Part shown: piece by piece, positions 22,190 to 33,973 of the stretch
Layout: each line of letters starts with the position of its first letter
How positions within the stretch are numbered: position 1 is the first letter of the stretch
Assembly: GCA_009733575.1 (NCBI GenBank)
Contig: ML769575.1
Location: 7,116 to 71,115 of the forward strand
DNA: 64,000 nt
DNA from: Gymnopus androsaceus JB14
Taxonomy: Eukaryota > Basidiomycota > Agaricomycetes > Agaricales > Omphalotaceae
Reading direction: 5' to 3'
Program-made: the position numbers and the translations under genes
The notes under the pieces: model-generated
Databases searched by the model: none
Told to the model about the DNA's origin: nothing
What the model saw: the letters and a program-made list of their open reading frames with translations, nothing else

Positions 22190-24321
22190 CCGACCAGGGG
22201 TAGGTTAGTTAGTCCAGCCACCAGGACAAAAAAAAAATTCCACCCCCCTTATATACCCTCAGAATACCTTCGGAATTTATTCAGAATCATAATTTTGAGC
22301 TTACAGAGTCCTCTAGTAGCTTCAGATTGGCTTCCGAAGCAGTGGAAGCAGTAGTAACCTTGGCATGGAAGTGCAAGAGAAAAGGCTGTGAAACCATAAA
22401 TGGTTTGGGTAGGTTCGAAATTTTTTGAATTGGAGTAATAGTACTAACAAAAACACATCCAGCATCATATGGAATGTGTAGGGTTGAACCAATTCATCAA
22501 GTCATGGACTTGCAATGCTTGTAAGAGCATCAAGCATTGTAGGAGTAGTTATTTGATTACTATCTAATCAAGATATACCATATATGAGCATGGAAATACT
22601 TCCATAGTATAGTACTCCCCTCCAGCTGTTCAAAAAAAATATGTTTTGACCTGCAGTCCCTTTTTAAATTTCATGAGCCCCCTTGATAAGTTGTCTAAGT
22701 TCAAGCCCTTTTCTAGTCCATGAGTTGCCGCTTAGAGTTGTGCAGGAAGCCCGAAAAAATACCATGATCCTGATCAATATTGAGTCCAAGGTCATCCATT
22801 AACTGAATGCATGCCTTAAATCCTACAAGAGTGTTGGGATGTAAAGTCATCCAGGAGCGCTCATGGGCACTCCATTTCCAACAGCTGATGCCTGCGCCTG
22901 TGTCGGCGCGTCGCAGATTGCCCCTACCAGTTGATATTGCAGTGAATATTATGATCGCCAATTGATTGTCAAATGCATTCCTGAAGATGGGCCATTATAA
23001 GTAGCAAGGGGGCTCAAGAAATTAAGCGCCCGACTGGAAGAACGCGGGTAAGAAGAGTCGCAAGGTCTATTTTAATTGTTTTTTTTTAATTAAAAGAATC
23101 GGTATTGATTGAAAAAAATTAATGAGAGCTGTTGGGGACATTGATGAAAAAGGCAGCACATTTCGAATAGCATTGAATCTAGCGGCGATACCACACGGAG
23201 CTAGGAAATTCCATGAAAGCCGCAAAGGACCTCGAATCCTGTTTGGATGTGGATCTAAGCGTAGACAGATACAATGTGCATAAGCATGATCGAGTAGCTA
23301 TCGGATTCGGAGTAAAAACACTGTTTCTCTCAGCTGCCTCCACTGCGCACCACACTCAGATGCTGTCATATCTATGACATTAGTATGAGATCAGTTTTCG
23401 TGGAAAATTCTACTCCTACTCATTTACCTACTTTCTTGAGCATACTCTTACATCAAAATCTACTGTGTCATTCATCAACCTACTCATTTCAATAAATGTA
23501 TGCCACAAAAACTTATTTTCTATGTTCTGGACCACATTTTACTGTCCAGTGTCCAATATTTTTGGCACATAAACATTGCCTTAGAGAATTTTCACCTATA
23601 CCACCTCAGAGATCCAGAGAGAAATTTCCTTCATATGTTAATTCGGACTTCAATCAATTTGCAATTTTGACAATCTCCTCTTCTGAAACTGCAGTTCTTT
23701 CCACTCTCAAAAGCTGAAAACTCTCGACGCGATGATGTGCTGCAGCAACACATATGTCAACAGTCACCATGCAGCACCATGACTCAAAATTAATTATTTG
23801 TAGGCCAGATGATGGCCGAACAGCTCCCTCTAAACTGGGAATTTCTCCAAAAGAGGTATCATGGGGAGTAGGAATGATAACGAAGAGTAAACATAGACGG
23901 AATAGAATGTAAGCAGACCAAGTAAGACCCATCAAAGTAACGGGTAGAATATTTCACGAAAAATAACGTCATACATTAGATATAACGTTACTTTTCACGG
24001 AAAATTCTACTTCTATTCAATTTCCAAGTTCTCAGGCTTACTCTCACATCAAAAGGTACTCCTTACGCTGTGAACTTACTCAATTTTTGTGAAAGTACTG
24101 TAAAACTTGTATTCTACTGCCATATAAGTATCAATGGATCTATCTCACTTTTTAATTAGGCTTGCAGCCTATCTTCACTGTTATTTGAGTGTTATCGAAG
24201 GTTAGGATTTTCGGCAAATTTTCGGCGTCTCGGCATGGGCGCTAAGTACGTGGTCCAAGGTCTCTGGCATCGATCTGCATTCGCACTGTGACTCGAAATT
24301 TGAAAACAGCTCAAAATTATT

Positions 24322-25020
24322 CATCAGCAAAACCTGGGTGGTGGTCATAGCAGCCATAGCAAGCTATAGCAGGCCATAGCAGCCATAGTTCTCTACAGAA
24401 CTATGAGGTGCTATAAGGTGCTATGAGCTCCTGTGGGGTTGTTGAATATTCGCACCAACTGTCAAACTTGTTTCAACATCTCATCATCTGTCATTCAACT
24501 CCGCGGGTGCCGGTGGGCACTATATAAGAGTCGACGCGCATCGTTGCAACGTCGTAACATCAACTTCTTTCCCTCCAAGATTCTTCCAACGGTGAGTGCC
24601 TGCTTTCTTTCAAGTATTCTACTAACAGGCATTGCCAGCAGTCATCACTCATGAGTAGTAACGATAGTAGTATCACTACATTAGTACTGTATGTAGAAAT
24701 CATTATATTAGTCTCGCTACATTGTACTAGTACTACAAATGAGTCAATAAATTATTTTAATGATTATCTGTAGTCTTGCAATGGTTTCGCACAAGTCTCG
24801 CAAGCCAGGAGAACAATTCAAATGAATAATATATTTTGTATTGAATGTTATTCTGACAGATGACATTTTTGTGATCTCCGTCGCTCTTATAGCATTCCAT
24901 AGCACTTCATAGCAATCCATAGCTCTGGACAGAGGGTACCCTTGCTATGGCTGCTATGAGTGCTATGAGCGCTGCACAGAACTGGACAGTTCTGTGCAGA
25001 ACACCCAGGTTTTGCTGATG
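24322..25020. mobile_element. CATCAG-family element, copy 2 (699 bp, TT duplication)
   Basis: Begins CATCAGCAAAACCTGGGT and ends ACCCAGGTTTTGCTGATG. It is flanked by TT at 24320-24321 and 25021-25022. Subterminal CATAGC/GCTATG clusters occupy both arms. The interior has TATATAAG (about 24523) followed 64 bp later by a GTGAGT splice-donor-like site, then a TAGTACT-rich stretch. No coding capacity. Confidence 0.85.
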
Positions 25021-25165
25021 TTCCATGGGCACACATTTAGGAAATGCACTCGAACTCCACTGAAATTAATATGGTAAGTTTGTACGGCGCGATGCGCGAC
25101 ACTTGCACGACACGCCGACACGCAATTGAACTCTTGATTGAACTTGTACTAATTTGGTACTAATG

Positions 25166-25514
25166 AAGTGACCGGATATCCCTCATTCCGGAGATTAACT
25201 CTGAAAATGGACTTGTATCTGATTTTAGAGTAGGAATTAATTGTACAAATGTTCCCATAGAGTAGACAGACAGAGTAGGATGTACGGTAGATGGAGTACA
25301 CTCCATTAAAGTAACGGGCAGAATATTCCGTGAAATCTACTGTCATAGTTAGATTTCATGGAATATTCTGCCCATTACTTTGATGGCTGTAATCCATTGA
25401 CTGTACATCCTACTCTGTCTGCCTACTCTCTGCAGACATTTCTATAATATATCCTACCTAAATGGCCTTTGTTGGAGAAAATCTCTGGAATGAGGGGTAT
25501 CCGGTCACTCCTGG
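25166..25514. mobile_element. Foldback MITE, copy 2
   Basis: Outer ends AGTGACCGGATATCCCTCAT (25166) and the complement of AGTGACCGGATACCCCTCAT (25514). The inner arms contain GAATATTCCGTGAAATCTA and TAGATTTCATGGAATATTC. It is the same family as the element at 20535-20895, and this copy is better preserved at its ends. No target duplication could be fixed. Confidence 0.75.
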
Positions 25515-26421
25515 CGCCAAAATAAGTATTAAACACTGCGCCTGTGTCGGCGCGTCGCAGATTGCCCCTACCAGTTGATATTGCAGTGAATATTATGATC
25601 GCCAATTGATTGTCAAATGCATATCCTGAAGATGGGCCATTATAAGTAGCAAGGGGGCTCAAGAAATTAAGCGCCCGACTGGGGGTAGGTTAGTTAGTCC
25701 AGCCGCCAGGACAAAAAAAAAATTCCACCCCCTTTATATACCCTCAGAATACCCTCAGAATTTATTCAGAATCATAATTTTGAGCTTACAGAGTCCTCTA
25801 GTAGCTTCAGATTGGCTTCCGAAGCAGTGGAAGCAGTAGTAACCTTGGCACGGAGGTGCAAGAGAAAAGGCTGTGAAACCATAAACGGTTTGGGTAGGTT
25901 CGAAATTTGTTGAATTGGAGTAATAGTACTAACAAAAACACATCCAGTATCATATGGAATGTGTAGGGCTGAACCAATTCATCAAGTCATGGACTTGCAA
26001 CACTTGTAAGAGCATCAAGCATTGTAGGAGTAGTTATTTGATTAATATCTAATACCATATATGAGTGTGGGAATACTTACATAGTTTAGTAGTCCCTTCC
26101 AACTGTTCAAAAAATATATATTTCAACCTGCAGTCCCTTTTTAAATTTCATGAGCCCCCTTGATAAGTAGTCTAAGTTCGAGCCCTTTTCCAGTTCATGA
26201 GTCACCGCTTAGAGTTGCGCAAGAAGCCCAAAACAATACCATGATCCTGATCAATATTGATCATAAGTCCAAGGTCATCCATTAACTGAATGCATGCCTT
26301 AAATCCTACAAGAGTGTTGGGACGTAAAGCCATCCAGGAGCGCTCATGGGCACTCCATTTCCGCCAGCTGATGCCGAAAATACCAACTTCTTATTAGTGG
26401 AAGTGGTGCCTCTCCATCTGA

Positions 26422-28738
26422 TCTATTCATGGTAAACATCCATTCTATGGCAAAACTGAATCTTGTCCCATGCCAAGTGCACTCTTGAGTGAATTTCATG
26501 CCAATCTTTGCTGGCTAATGGTCTCAGGGATTGTCTCTTGGCGTGTTGCTGAGAATCTGTACTGGCGTTATTTTTTCTTGAAATGGGTCCCAGGCTCTGT
26601 TCTCCCAGGCCGTGATGTTCTGTTGGGGCATATTTTGAATGAGGAAGTTGAGAAAGCAAATGATGCAACAAAAGATGAGGTGCGAGGTTGGTATGGTACA
26701 GGTCAATGTGATGGCTGGAAGAATATTGCAAAGAAGAGCCTCATATCAGGTATGCTAAATGTTGAGTATACGGTATGTTCATTGGTTCTCAAATATTATT
26801 GCTACTGATTCTAATAGTCAAATTATAACAGCTGTACATTCTCAATATCACGGATATCTCCTCAAAGCCTAAAACAGCAGAAACGCTTCTCAAAATTGTT
26901 CATGTCGAGAAATAGAGTATGCAATGAAGGTCTTACTTGTTCTTCTTGTTGCATGGTGCACAGATGCAAGTGGAGAGTCTGCAAAAATGTGCCATCTGTT
27001 ACATGCTCGCTTTCCTTGAATTGTTGTTCTAGACTGCTGGGCACACCAATTCAATCTTGTTACCGGCAGTGTTCTAAAGCTTGAACTTCCATTAATTTTG
27101 GTTGCTGATGATACATTAGAGGTTATCAAGTGGTTCTCTAACCATAGTATCCCACTCAGAATTCTTAATAATGAGCAGCAATGTTCAGGAACTTCCGCTA
27201 CTCCACTCATTCTCATCCTTCCAGTTGTAACATGATGGACATCACACTTTCTTGCAATGGATTGTCTCTTGGCATTGGAGGTCTCGTTTTGTCGTCTAGT
27301 TTTGGATTTGAATGTCTGTGAAAGGCTTGTCAAAGCTGCCGGTAATAAATGTGCTGCTAAAGAGAAAGCCGAGAAGGTTATCAAAATTGTTCAAAAACCA
27401 GACTTTTGGTCCAAGATTTCCAGGTAAATGTTTCCATGCATCTGATGCTGAGTTGATATGCTCATGAGCATTTTTATGCAGATTGCGCATCCTTTTAAAG
27501 CCCTTTGCTATTGCTACAAATGCCACTCAAGCAGAAAGTTGTTGTCTTAATACAATCTTGCTTCTTCTTGGCTATCTCCACTATATTCACACCAATCATT
27601 CTATTGACTCATGGATCCATCAAACTGTACATGCAAGCCTTGAAAAGTGATCAAAAAAGGCAGACCAGGATGTTTTCATTCTCGCACTGGTTTTTAACCC
27701 ATATATCCATGCACGAGCTTTCAAGAATGGTAGTCTGTTTCAGAGTGTAGCGGGCCTGTGTAACATTGTTTGTTGCACTTTCAAATGGTTTTACCACAAA
27801 GACCCTGATAGTGAGTTCCGGAGGAATTTCACTAATTGTGTGGCCAGTATGGGAACATAGTCAGATGAGCGAATGAGTCTGAAATATTATTCCGAGGATG
27901 CACAAAATTGGGTATGTTTTCTTTCAAGTCTCGGATTTGTATTTATTTACTAATTGTTTCTTTGATGATTCTGCAGAATACATTTGTTAATCTTGTTCTG
28001 GTTTGGCGAGAACATCAGGCTGGGAACTCAATGGATGGAGCTAATGGTATGGTGCGCTTTGCTATGCACATTGAGAGTATGGTGCCAAACTCAGCTTTGA
28101 CGGAGCAATTCTTTAGTCGCATCACCGGAACTCACACAGAATTTTGTAACCATATGGATGCTGAAAAAAGTCAAAAATTGTTGTTCTCAAAGACCATATT
28201 CAGCAAAAACATGGTGCTCCGCCCATTTACAAGCAGAAATGTGACCAAGGCAATGATGTCCAACGGATTCAAGCAGCAGCAACATCTTTGGCCCAGTCTC
28301 AAGCCTCTGATGAGGCGGAGGACAAAATTAGTGCTGGGCTTAAAAATGTTGAGCTTGGTGGGAGCAATGACAAGACTCCAGCTCAGGATTCTGATGGAGA
28401 TGCCAGCACAGATAACGAAATTGGCAAGGGTATACCAATGTTTGATGCAATCACTAGAAATCTCCGGGATGCTGAAGGTGATGATGAAGATAGTGGCTTT
28501 GACTCCGAAAATGATGATGTCAATGATCCAGATGCTAGGTTACTTGCCAACCTATTTGACTATGCACCTTTTGGGGCAACTTCTCACAACTCTTGATCAT
28601 TTGCTTTCATGGTTGAGCACTGGAAATGAGGTCAGATTTTCTTGCATACTGACTGGGAACACCATGAAACTTTATCTATGGAACAAGTATCTGATGACAA
28701 AGATGATTTGTAGTTTCAGTTTGACTTTGGTTTGACTT
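26422..28738 (+). pseudogene. hAT-type transposase with DUF659-like domain, inactivated
   Basis: Decayed DNA transposase of the hAT superfamily (RNase H fold; cuts and pastes its element with 8-bp target duplications). Pieces in order are LCWLMVSGIVSW and YFFLKWVPGSVLPGR, then GTGQCDGWKNIAKKSLISGM, then after an intron LNITDISSKPKTAETLLKIV, AWCTDASGESAKMCHLLHAR, VLDCWAHQFNLVTGSVLKL and TSHFLAMDCLLALEVS. C-terminal pieces are VPNSALTEQFFS (the dimerisation motif typical of hAT proteins) and a very acidic tail (GDDEDSGFDSENDDVNDPDA). TGQCDGW and LDCWAHQ are hallmarks of the DUF659 branch abundant in Agaricomycetes. Lesions: a frame change near 26900, TGA at 27233-27235 where the conserved context expects Arg (CGA), and a frame change at an A6 run (28164-28169). 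The terminal inverted repeats were not identified. Confidence 0.75.
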
Positions 28739-28739
28739 T

Positions 28740-30086
28740 ACTTTTGCTTATGCACAATATTTCACTGCCAAACATGCTTTTGAATTGCTTTATTGCCGCT
28801 CTTGGTGTATATTTTGTATTAGTTAGCATGTATATTTCTGTATTTTTGAGTAGAGTCACTTTACTACTTGTAATTGGCTATCTATGTATATAAAATGCTG
28901 CAAAATGCTGCCAAACGTTGTTAGTACTGTGAGTTGAACTGCTGGCATGTGCCGGCAGTCAACCTTTGCCGCTGGGTCAAAGCCAGTTGGCTTTGATGGG
29001 TCTAGACCTGATCAACTGGAACCCTGGATGCGGATGGGGATTCAATTCACAACAGGAAAGAAACGGGAATGACTCGGATATATAGGAGGGAAGGGAATCT
29101 AATTACTCTTGGAGGTATGAAGATATGGGGAAAAATGGTGTTTTACCAGGCTCTCAGGTGTGTATTATGTTGAGCTCTCTTTTTTTTTTTTTTTCTTTGA
29201 GTTTGAGCAGGATATCAATTATTTCCTTTCCGCTCTCTCTATCATTCTTGATACTGTATCTAATGCAGGTTCTTCTTAGGCATACCGTACAACATGGGAG
29301 ATTCCAACTGAGGGTGTGTATTCTGATGGCGTAAAGCTCCCAGATACAGCGCTATTTGATTTTGCTTCAATTAGGGCAACAGCATTGGCTGATACTTGTA
29401 AGGTTGTTTTTTCTCTACTCTTTTGTTCATTGGCCTTTATATTGTTTCATGCATAACCTTCCTTTCTACTGCACCTTTTGCCTTCCTGACATTGTTGAAT
29501 CTGTAACTGACTGACCAACTTTGTTCATCCAGGGAAGCTCACCCATTCATGGTCCTCCTGACATTGTTGAATATATCAATAACTGCTGCCATGCACCAAA
29601 AACCAATAGCAAGAAAGACAAGGTGAATAGGAAGAAAGGGACCCAAATCAAAGTCTCTTCTTACTCTGGGTCAATCTCCTGCTCAACCTACAATTCCTGT
29701 ATAGTGTTTCCAATCAATAGAGATGCTTTGTGTGGATCCGAGGGATTTTGTGTATGGGAATGGTGAAGGTGAGGAGAAGAACTTGGGCTTGAGGTAGAAG
29801 GGAATGTTACCCAAATATTGCTCCTACAGATGCTCCTGTTAAAGTAGGGAAACAGAAAGAGGAAAGAGCTCACAGAGGAGGCTGGTATTTGTATAGCTGG
29901 AGATTTTATGATGCATTTTTTCAGAGGTTAGTTTCATTGCTATCGCTTTGATCATATGTCTCATTCCTCTGTGTAGCATTGTTCTACTACAGTCATACCA
30001 CCCATTTGTCAAGGATTAGTTCAATGCCTACCCTTTAGGCTCCTGCCTCTTTTTGCTTAACCTCAAATCCGGAGTTGAAGTTGGTT
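28740..30086. other. Decayed sequence with coding scraps
   Basis: Contains a poly-T run at 29180-29193. Coding-like scraps on the plus strand read WEIPTEGVYSDGVKLPDTAL (about 29302-29360) continuing LFDFASIRATALAD, and REAHPFMVLLTLLNISITAA (about 29533-29592). They may belong to the neighbouring transposon's second gene or to a host gene. I cannot name the family. Confidence 0.35.
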
Positions 30087-30356
30087 CATCAGGAAAAATG
30101 GTCTGGGTCCAGGATGACCCCAGGTCACTTAGGCAGCCTAGGCCACCTAGGAATAATGCAAAAACTTTGAACACCTCAGGTATCCTAGGCCTCCTAGGCA
30201 TTCTCAGGGCCATCCTGGGCTGTCCTGGGCTGTCCTGAGGCATCCTGAGGAAACCTGAGGCAACCTGAAGTGTCCAAAGTTTTTGCATTATTCCTAGGTG
30301 GCCTAGGCTGTCTAAGTGACCTGGGGTCATCCTGGACCAGACCATTTTTCCTGATG
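30087..30356. mobile_element. Hairpin element with CATCAG ends (270 bp, TT duplication)
   Basis: Near-perfect inverted arms of about 96 bp starting CATCAGGAAAAATGG and ending CCATTTTTCCTGATG. They enclose a CCTAGG- and CCTGGG-rich centre. TT flanks both sides (30085-30086, 30357-30358). The left flank GTTGAAGTTGGTT is also nearly repeated on the right (TTTGAAGTTGGTT), so a duplication of about 12 bp is an alternative reading. The shared CATCAG terminus and 2-bp duplication tie it to the CATCAG family, although the rest of the ends differ. Confidence 0.8.
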
Positions 30357-30358
30357 TT

Positions 30359-31267
30359 TGAAGTTGGTTTGGGTTTGGGGTTGGGAGAGTTGGAAACAAG
30401 TGAGAGGCAGAAAAATGGCGCAGATGGAAGTTCCTGGTGTTGCTCAGCATCCCATGCTACCCCTGCCCCTAGTCCTAGTTCTTGTTGAGCTGTTAGGGTG
30501 GGGTGACCAAGGGTAAACATATTCTTATGGATGGATCCATAGAAATTGGCAATGACAATGGGACTCTTGCTATACTACTTGCCTGTTATAATTTGTCTTT
30601 GTACTTATATTTTGCATTGTATATTGAATTCTTAGATCCTGTATATGTGGCAGGTGTCATGGTCAAATCTGGATTCCACGCCAAATCTGTGCCCATGTGT
30701 TTTGAGTTTAGGTGCCTGGCTGCGCTAACATCTCTTTCCGCTTCTCTTTCCGCTTCCATCATCTGCTTTGCTTCCATGACATAGATAAAGCAGGCAACTA
30801 TCATAGGCCCTTCTCCTTCTTCAATCTCTGCTTTGTACACTCACAGAAAGAGAAGATATTAGGGAGTTGTGGTATGGTGAAAATTTTGTCATAGTTTTGG
30901 CAGGGCTCCATGCAAGAAAGTTGACAAAATATTTGCCATGCCACAACTCCCTATTGTCCCATATACTGTATTCAGCTGCAGTGATAATTCTAATGTGTGG
31001 ACAACAAATTGCAGGGCACCTTAGTGGCCTGGTTATCAAGCCACATCCACACCTGATTCAAAGTCAAGGAATGCTCACCTTCAAGAGCTAAACAAGTGTC
31101 TCCTGAACTTTTGAAACATCCGGCACATGTTTCTCTTTCAGCTTGGGAAGCTCAGGAACAGCCTTGGGTCAATCCATGGCAATTCAAAAGCATACTTGAG
31201 GCCATCTGCATTATGTTTGGGAGCTGAAGCATCAGGTTGAACTTTGAAGAACATGACAGCAGTGAAT
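30359..31267. other. No gene recognised; local inverted repeat
   Basis: At 30862-30960 the sequence GGGAGTTGTGGTATGGTGAA and its near complement TTTGCCATGCCACAACTCCC form a short inverted repeat around GTCATAGTTTTGGCAGGG, another possible small foldback element. The rest shows no supportable gene. Confidence 0.35.
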
Positions 31268-31587
31268 CTAGGGTTGGTCATGGGTATACCCCTGGGTATT
31301 TTTGCCCTGACCCATACCCCTACCCTCCGGACCCTTACCCACAGTACCACGGGTTCTCACAGTGGCTTTTTCACTGGCAAGGGGCTGGAAGAAGGGATGA
31401 AGGTCAAAAACCTTCAGAATCATTGTAAAATGTAAGTAAAAGCTTAGATACAATAGATTTTCTGCAATAGTAAGGCAGAAAACAATTTTTAAACTCTGCA
31501 GGTATAGAAGGCTTGTACCCTTACTCTTACCTGCAATACCCCTGCCCAAAACACCACGTGTATACCCATACCCATGACCAACACTAG
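31268..31587. mobile_element. hAT-like MITE (about 320 bp)
   Basis: Ends CTAGGGTTGGTCATGGGTAT and the complement of CTAGTGTTGGTCATGGGTAT. It is flanked by the 8-mers CAGTGAAT (31260-31267) and CAGTGATA (31588-31595), which agree at 6 of 8 positions. The TAGNGTTGG terminus and 8-bp duplication are typical of hAT elements. The interior is non-coding and rich in CCCATACCC/GGGTATGGG. Confidence 0.65.
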
Positions 31588-32768
31588 CAGTGATAGTGGA
31601 TGACACCTTCAAGAACATAATGCATGGCAATTAACATTCTAGTTGGATCCCAATACTCAATCATCCACAGCAAAGACTATTGAAACCCATGATTTTTGAA
31701 AATATATATTTGTTCAGCAAGAGTCTGTGCATCCTTGTAAGCCCTGACTCAATGAAAAATTTCCTCTACATCTTGAGGCACACAGAAGCTATAATCTGTA
31801 TTTTAGATCTGGTTCTTCCCTTGAAGTTGACAGCAGTGTTTTCACCTAAGGGGTTATTAAGGGAATTTTTTGATCCTAAGGTCTTAAACCTTATTAAGGG
31901 CAATTTAAGGGTGTTATTTAAGGGTTAATTAAGGGTGCAAAAAATTACAAAAAATTACTACTTCAAGCATTACGGTACCACCAAAAGATCTATACTACTC
32001 CATGTAATTACCCCAGAGCTCTCAAACTCACTTTTATTGGGTGACTCATCCAGATAATGGGTTGTTTCAACCAATTTCTTAATCATGCATCATGTCAAAA
32101 AAAAAACAGAGGGACATATGTCCCTGGAGACCAGCAATCTTCTGAGCAGCAGGCATATTGATGGACAGGAGGATTCCAGCTTCAATGACAGCACCTGACT
32201 CTGAGTCTGCAGTGCAAGAGCATTTGAATCCTGGCTGCCATGCCTTGGCAGACTGCTCAATTACCAATCAGACATAGTGATTGATTTTTTCCACAGAGGG
32301 TTCATTTGGGCTGGGAATGATATTGAGTTACATGTTTTCTGGAAGATATTGGATGGAGGGATCAAGAGCCAGATTAGCACAAGAGATGATGCTAATGGAT
32401 TCATGGGTTCCACAATGAGTGATACTGTTTGGATTTAAAAAGTCCAGGTGTATTGAAAATGCCAGACAATTTTTTCTCCTTGATCCACAAACAGTCTACC
32501 ATTGGGTCCTCTAAAATCTTTGATGAAATCTGCCTCAAAGACATTCCTGGCAGCAGCTGACTCTTTGCCACTGCCGATAGTGTCTAAAGTGGCGTTGATG
32601 GTATTGGTGGATTGATGAAGATAGGTTGGGTTGGTTGAAGATAACAATGTAATGCAGAGAAATGAGTAGAAGCCCACAAATACAATTGATATTCACACAT
32701 GCTTGAGGAATGGGAGCAGAAAGCAGTGAGGACCAAGCCAATTACCTGAGGAAGCCAAAGAGTGCATA
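31588..32768. other. No complete gene; reverse-strand coding scraps
   Basis: Reverse-strand scraps (for example GSGKESAAARNVFEADFIKD near 32510-32580) look coding but could not be assembled or identified. A string of GGGTTATTAAGGG-like repeats lies at 31850-31935. Confidence 0.35.
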
Positions 32769-32976
32769 CAGTGGTGGCAAAAAATAATGCATGGGCTGGT
32801 TTTCCGAAAGTGCTTTTGCTTGCCCTGTTCATAGGTACCTTGCAGGTCCTTTTGTAGGGTAAAAGTTATCATTATTAAGAGTATTTTCCTCTCTCAAAGT
32901 AATACTGTAGGCTGTATATAAAAGAAGAAAAAGCACCTTTTGAAACCCAGGCATGCATTATTTTTTGCCACCACTG
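32769..32976. mobile_element. Tc1/mariner-like MITE (208 bp, TA duplication)
   Basis: Inverted ends CAGTGGTGGCAAAAAATAAT and the complement at 32953-32976, with TA on both sides (32767-32768, 32977-32978). The CAGTGGTGGCAAAA terminus and the TA target are characteristic of Tc1/mariner elements. No transposase. Confidence 0.85.
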
Positions 32977-33035
32977 TATAACCCAAGGTAAGTAAAGCAG
33001 AAAAGATTTAGATGTGCTTGCATTTATGGTGACTA

Positions 33036-33297
33036 CTGTAGCATTTTGAGCACTTCGTAAGTCACAGGTCACAGGGCATCCAAATTTTACGAACTGTCAC
33101 ACCATGTCGCAGGTCACACGGGGGGTCTACAAAATTTTGAGCAATTTCAGCCCAAAAATTGCGCCCTGCAGCACCAAATTTCGTATTTTGTCCTTAAAAT
33201 TTTGGGTGTCACAGGTTGTGCTCTATGCCTACGAAAAAAAATATTCGTACAATTGGTCACAGTCACAGGCCCTTACAAAGTGCTCGAAATGGGACAG
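33036..33297. mobile_element. MITE with TA duplication (262 bp)
   Basis: Inverted ends CTGTAGCATTTTGAGCACTT and CTGTCCCATTTCGAGCACTT (read inward from each side) are followed by GTAAG on both. TA flanks both sides. The interior contains repeated GTCACAGGTCACAG and AAAATTTTG motifs. Probably a mariner relative; no coding capacity. Confidence 0.55.
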
Positions 33298-33973
33298 TAC
33301 AGTAACAAAAGTGAGATAGTACTTGCATCATGATAAAGTTAAGGAAGAGAGTCTTAATCCAAGAGTGCTTGAAGCAATTCAATTTGAACATTGAGGTCAT
33401 GACAGCTCATAGATAGTGCCTTGTGGTTACACAACAGCTAGCCAACAGCATTGATGAATGATGCTTGGGGTGAAAAAGTAGAGGGTTCCAACCCAGCCTG
33501 AAGGATATATGCTGTTCAAGAAGACAACACAAGCACAAGAAAACGCTAAAAAAAAAAGACCCACTCAAACAAATAAGTTCAAGAATACCAAAACAGGAAG
33601 AAACAGCAATAAGAAAGCAAGGCCATCGCAGAGAAAACAGATGTAAAGAACAATGAAAAGTCAATAAGAATTACCAAAAATGGTGAGGGCCAAATGCATG
33701 TAAATGAAATGGAGAGGTTTCTTTGATATATGGTATTACGCCAAATGAGGCAAGTACTCTAATTGATCTAGAAGCGTGGGATTTTGCTGAAATTGGCAAT
33801 AAGTGGATTCAGACTCATTATAGGAAATGCGCTGTTCCAGAATAAATATGTACATTCAACACTTGCATATCATACATACATACATAGGCCATATTTCATC
33901 TTCATTGTAATACATCGATAATCGGTCACGGGCATATCATACTTTCGTACAACATCTGAGATGATTGAGGAAT
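33298..33973. other. 3' flank of alcohol oxidase
   Basis: AT-rich sequence with no supportable gene. The segment 33780-33973 should hold the 3' UTR of the reverse-strand alcohol oxidase. Confidence 0.4.

Larger units (their letters stand above)
19199..22885. repeat. Duplicated transposon nest, unit A
   Basis: First copy of a repeated block. Segments in order are: 19199-19511 (matches 23039-23352); an about 560-bp segment at 19514-20075 that is inverted in the other copy; 20075-20210 (direct match to 23985-24120); a foldback element (20535-20895); 20915-21048 (matches 22900-23033 and 25551-25679); then 22195-22885 (matches 25681-26372). A solo LTR interrupts this copy between the last two parts. 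Reverse-strand peptides such as LAIIIFTAISTGRGN recur in all copies but lead to no domain I recognise. Confidence 0.75.
23036..26372. repeat. Duplicated transposon nest, unit B
   Basis: Second copy of the block described at 19199-22885, in the same overall orientation and order. It contains the central segment (23395-23965) in the opposite orientation, lacks the solo LTR, and has gained a CATCAG-family element at 24322-25020. An extra partial copy of the 20915-21048 segment sits at the junction between the two units (22886-23035). Confidence 0.75.
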
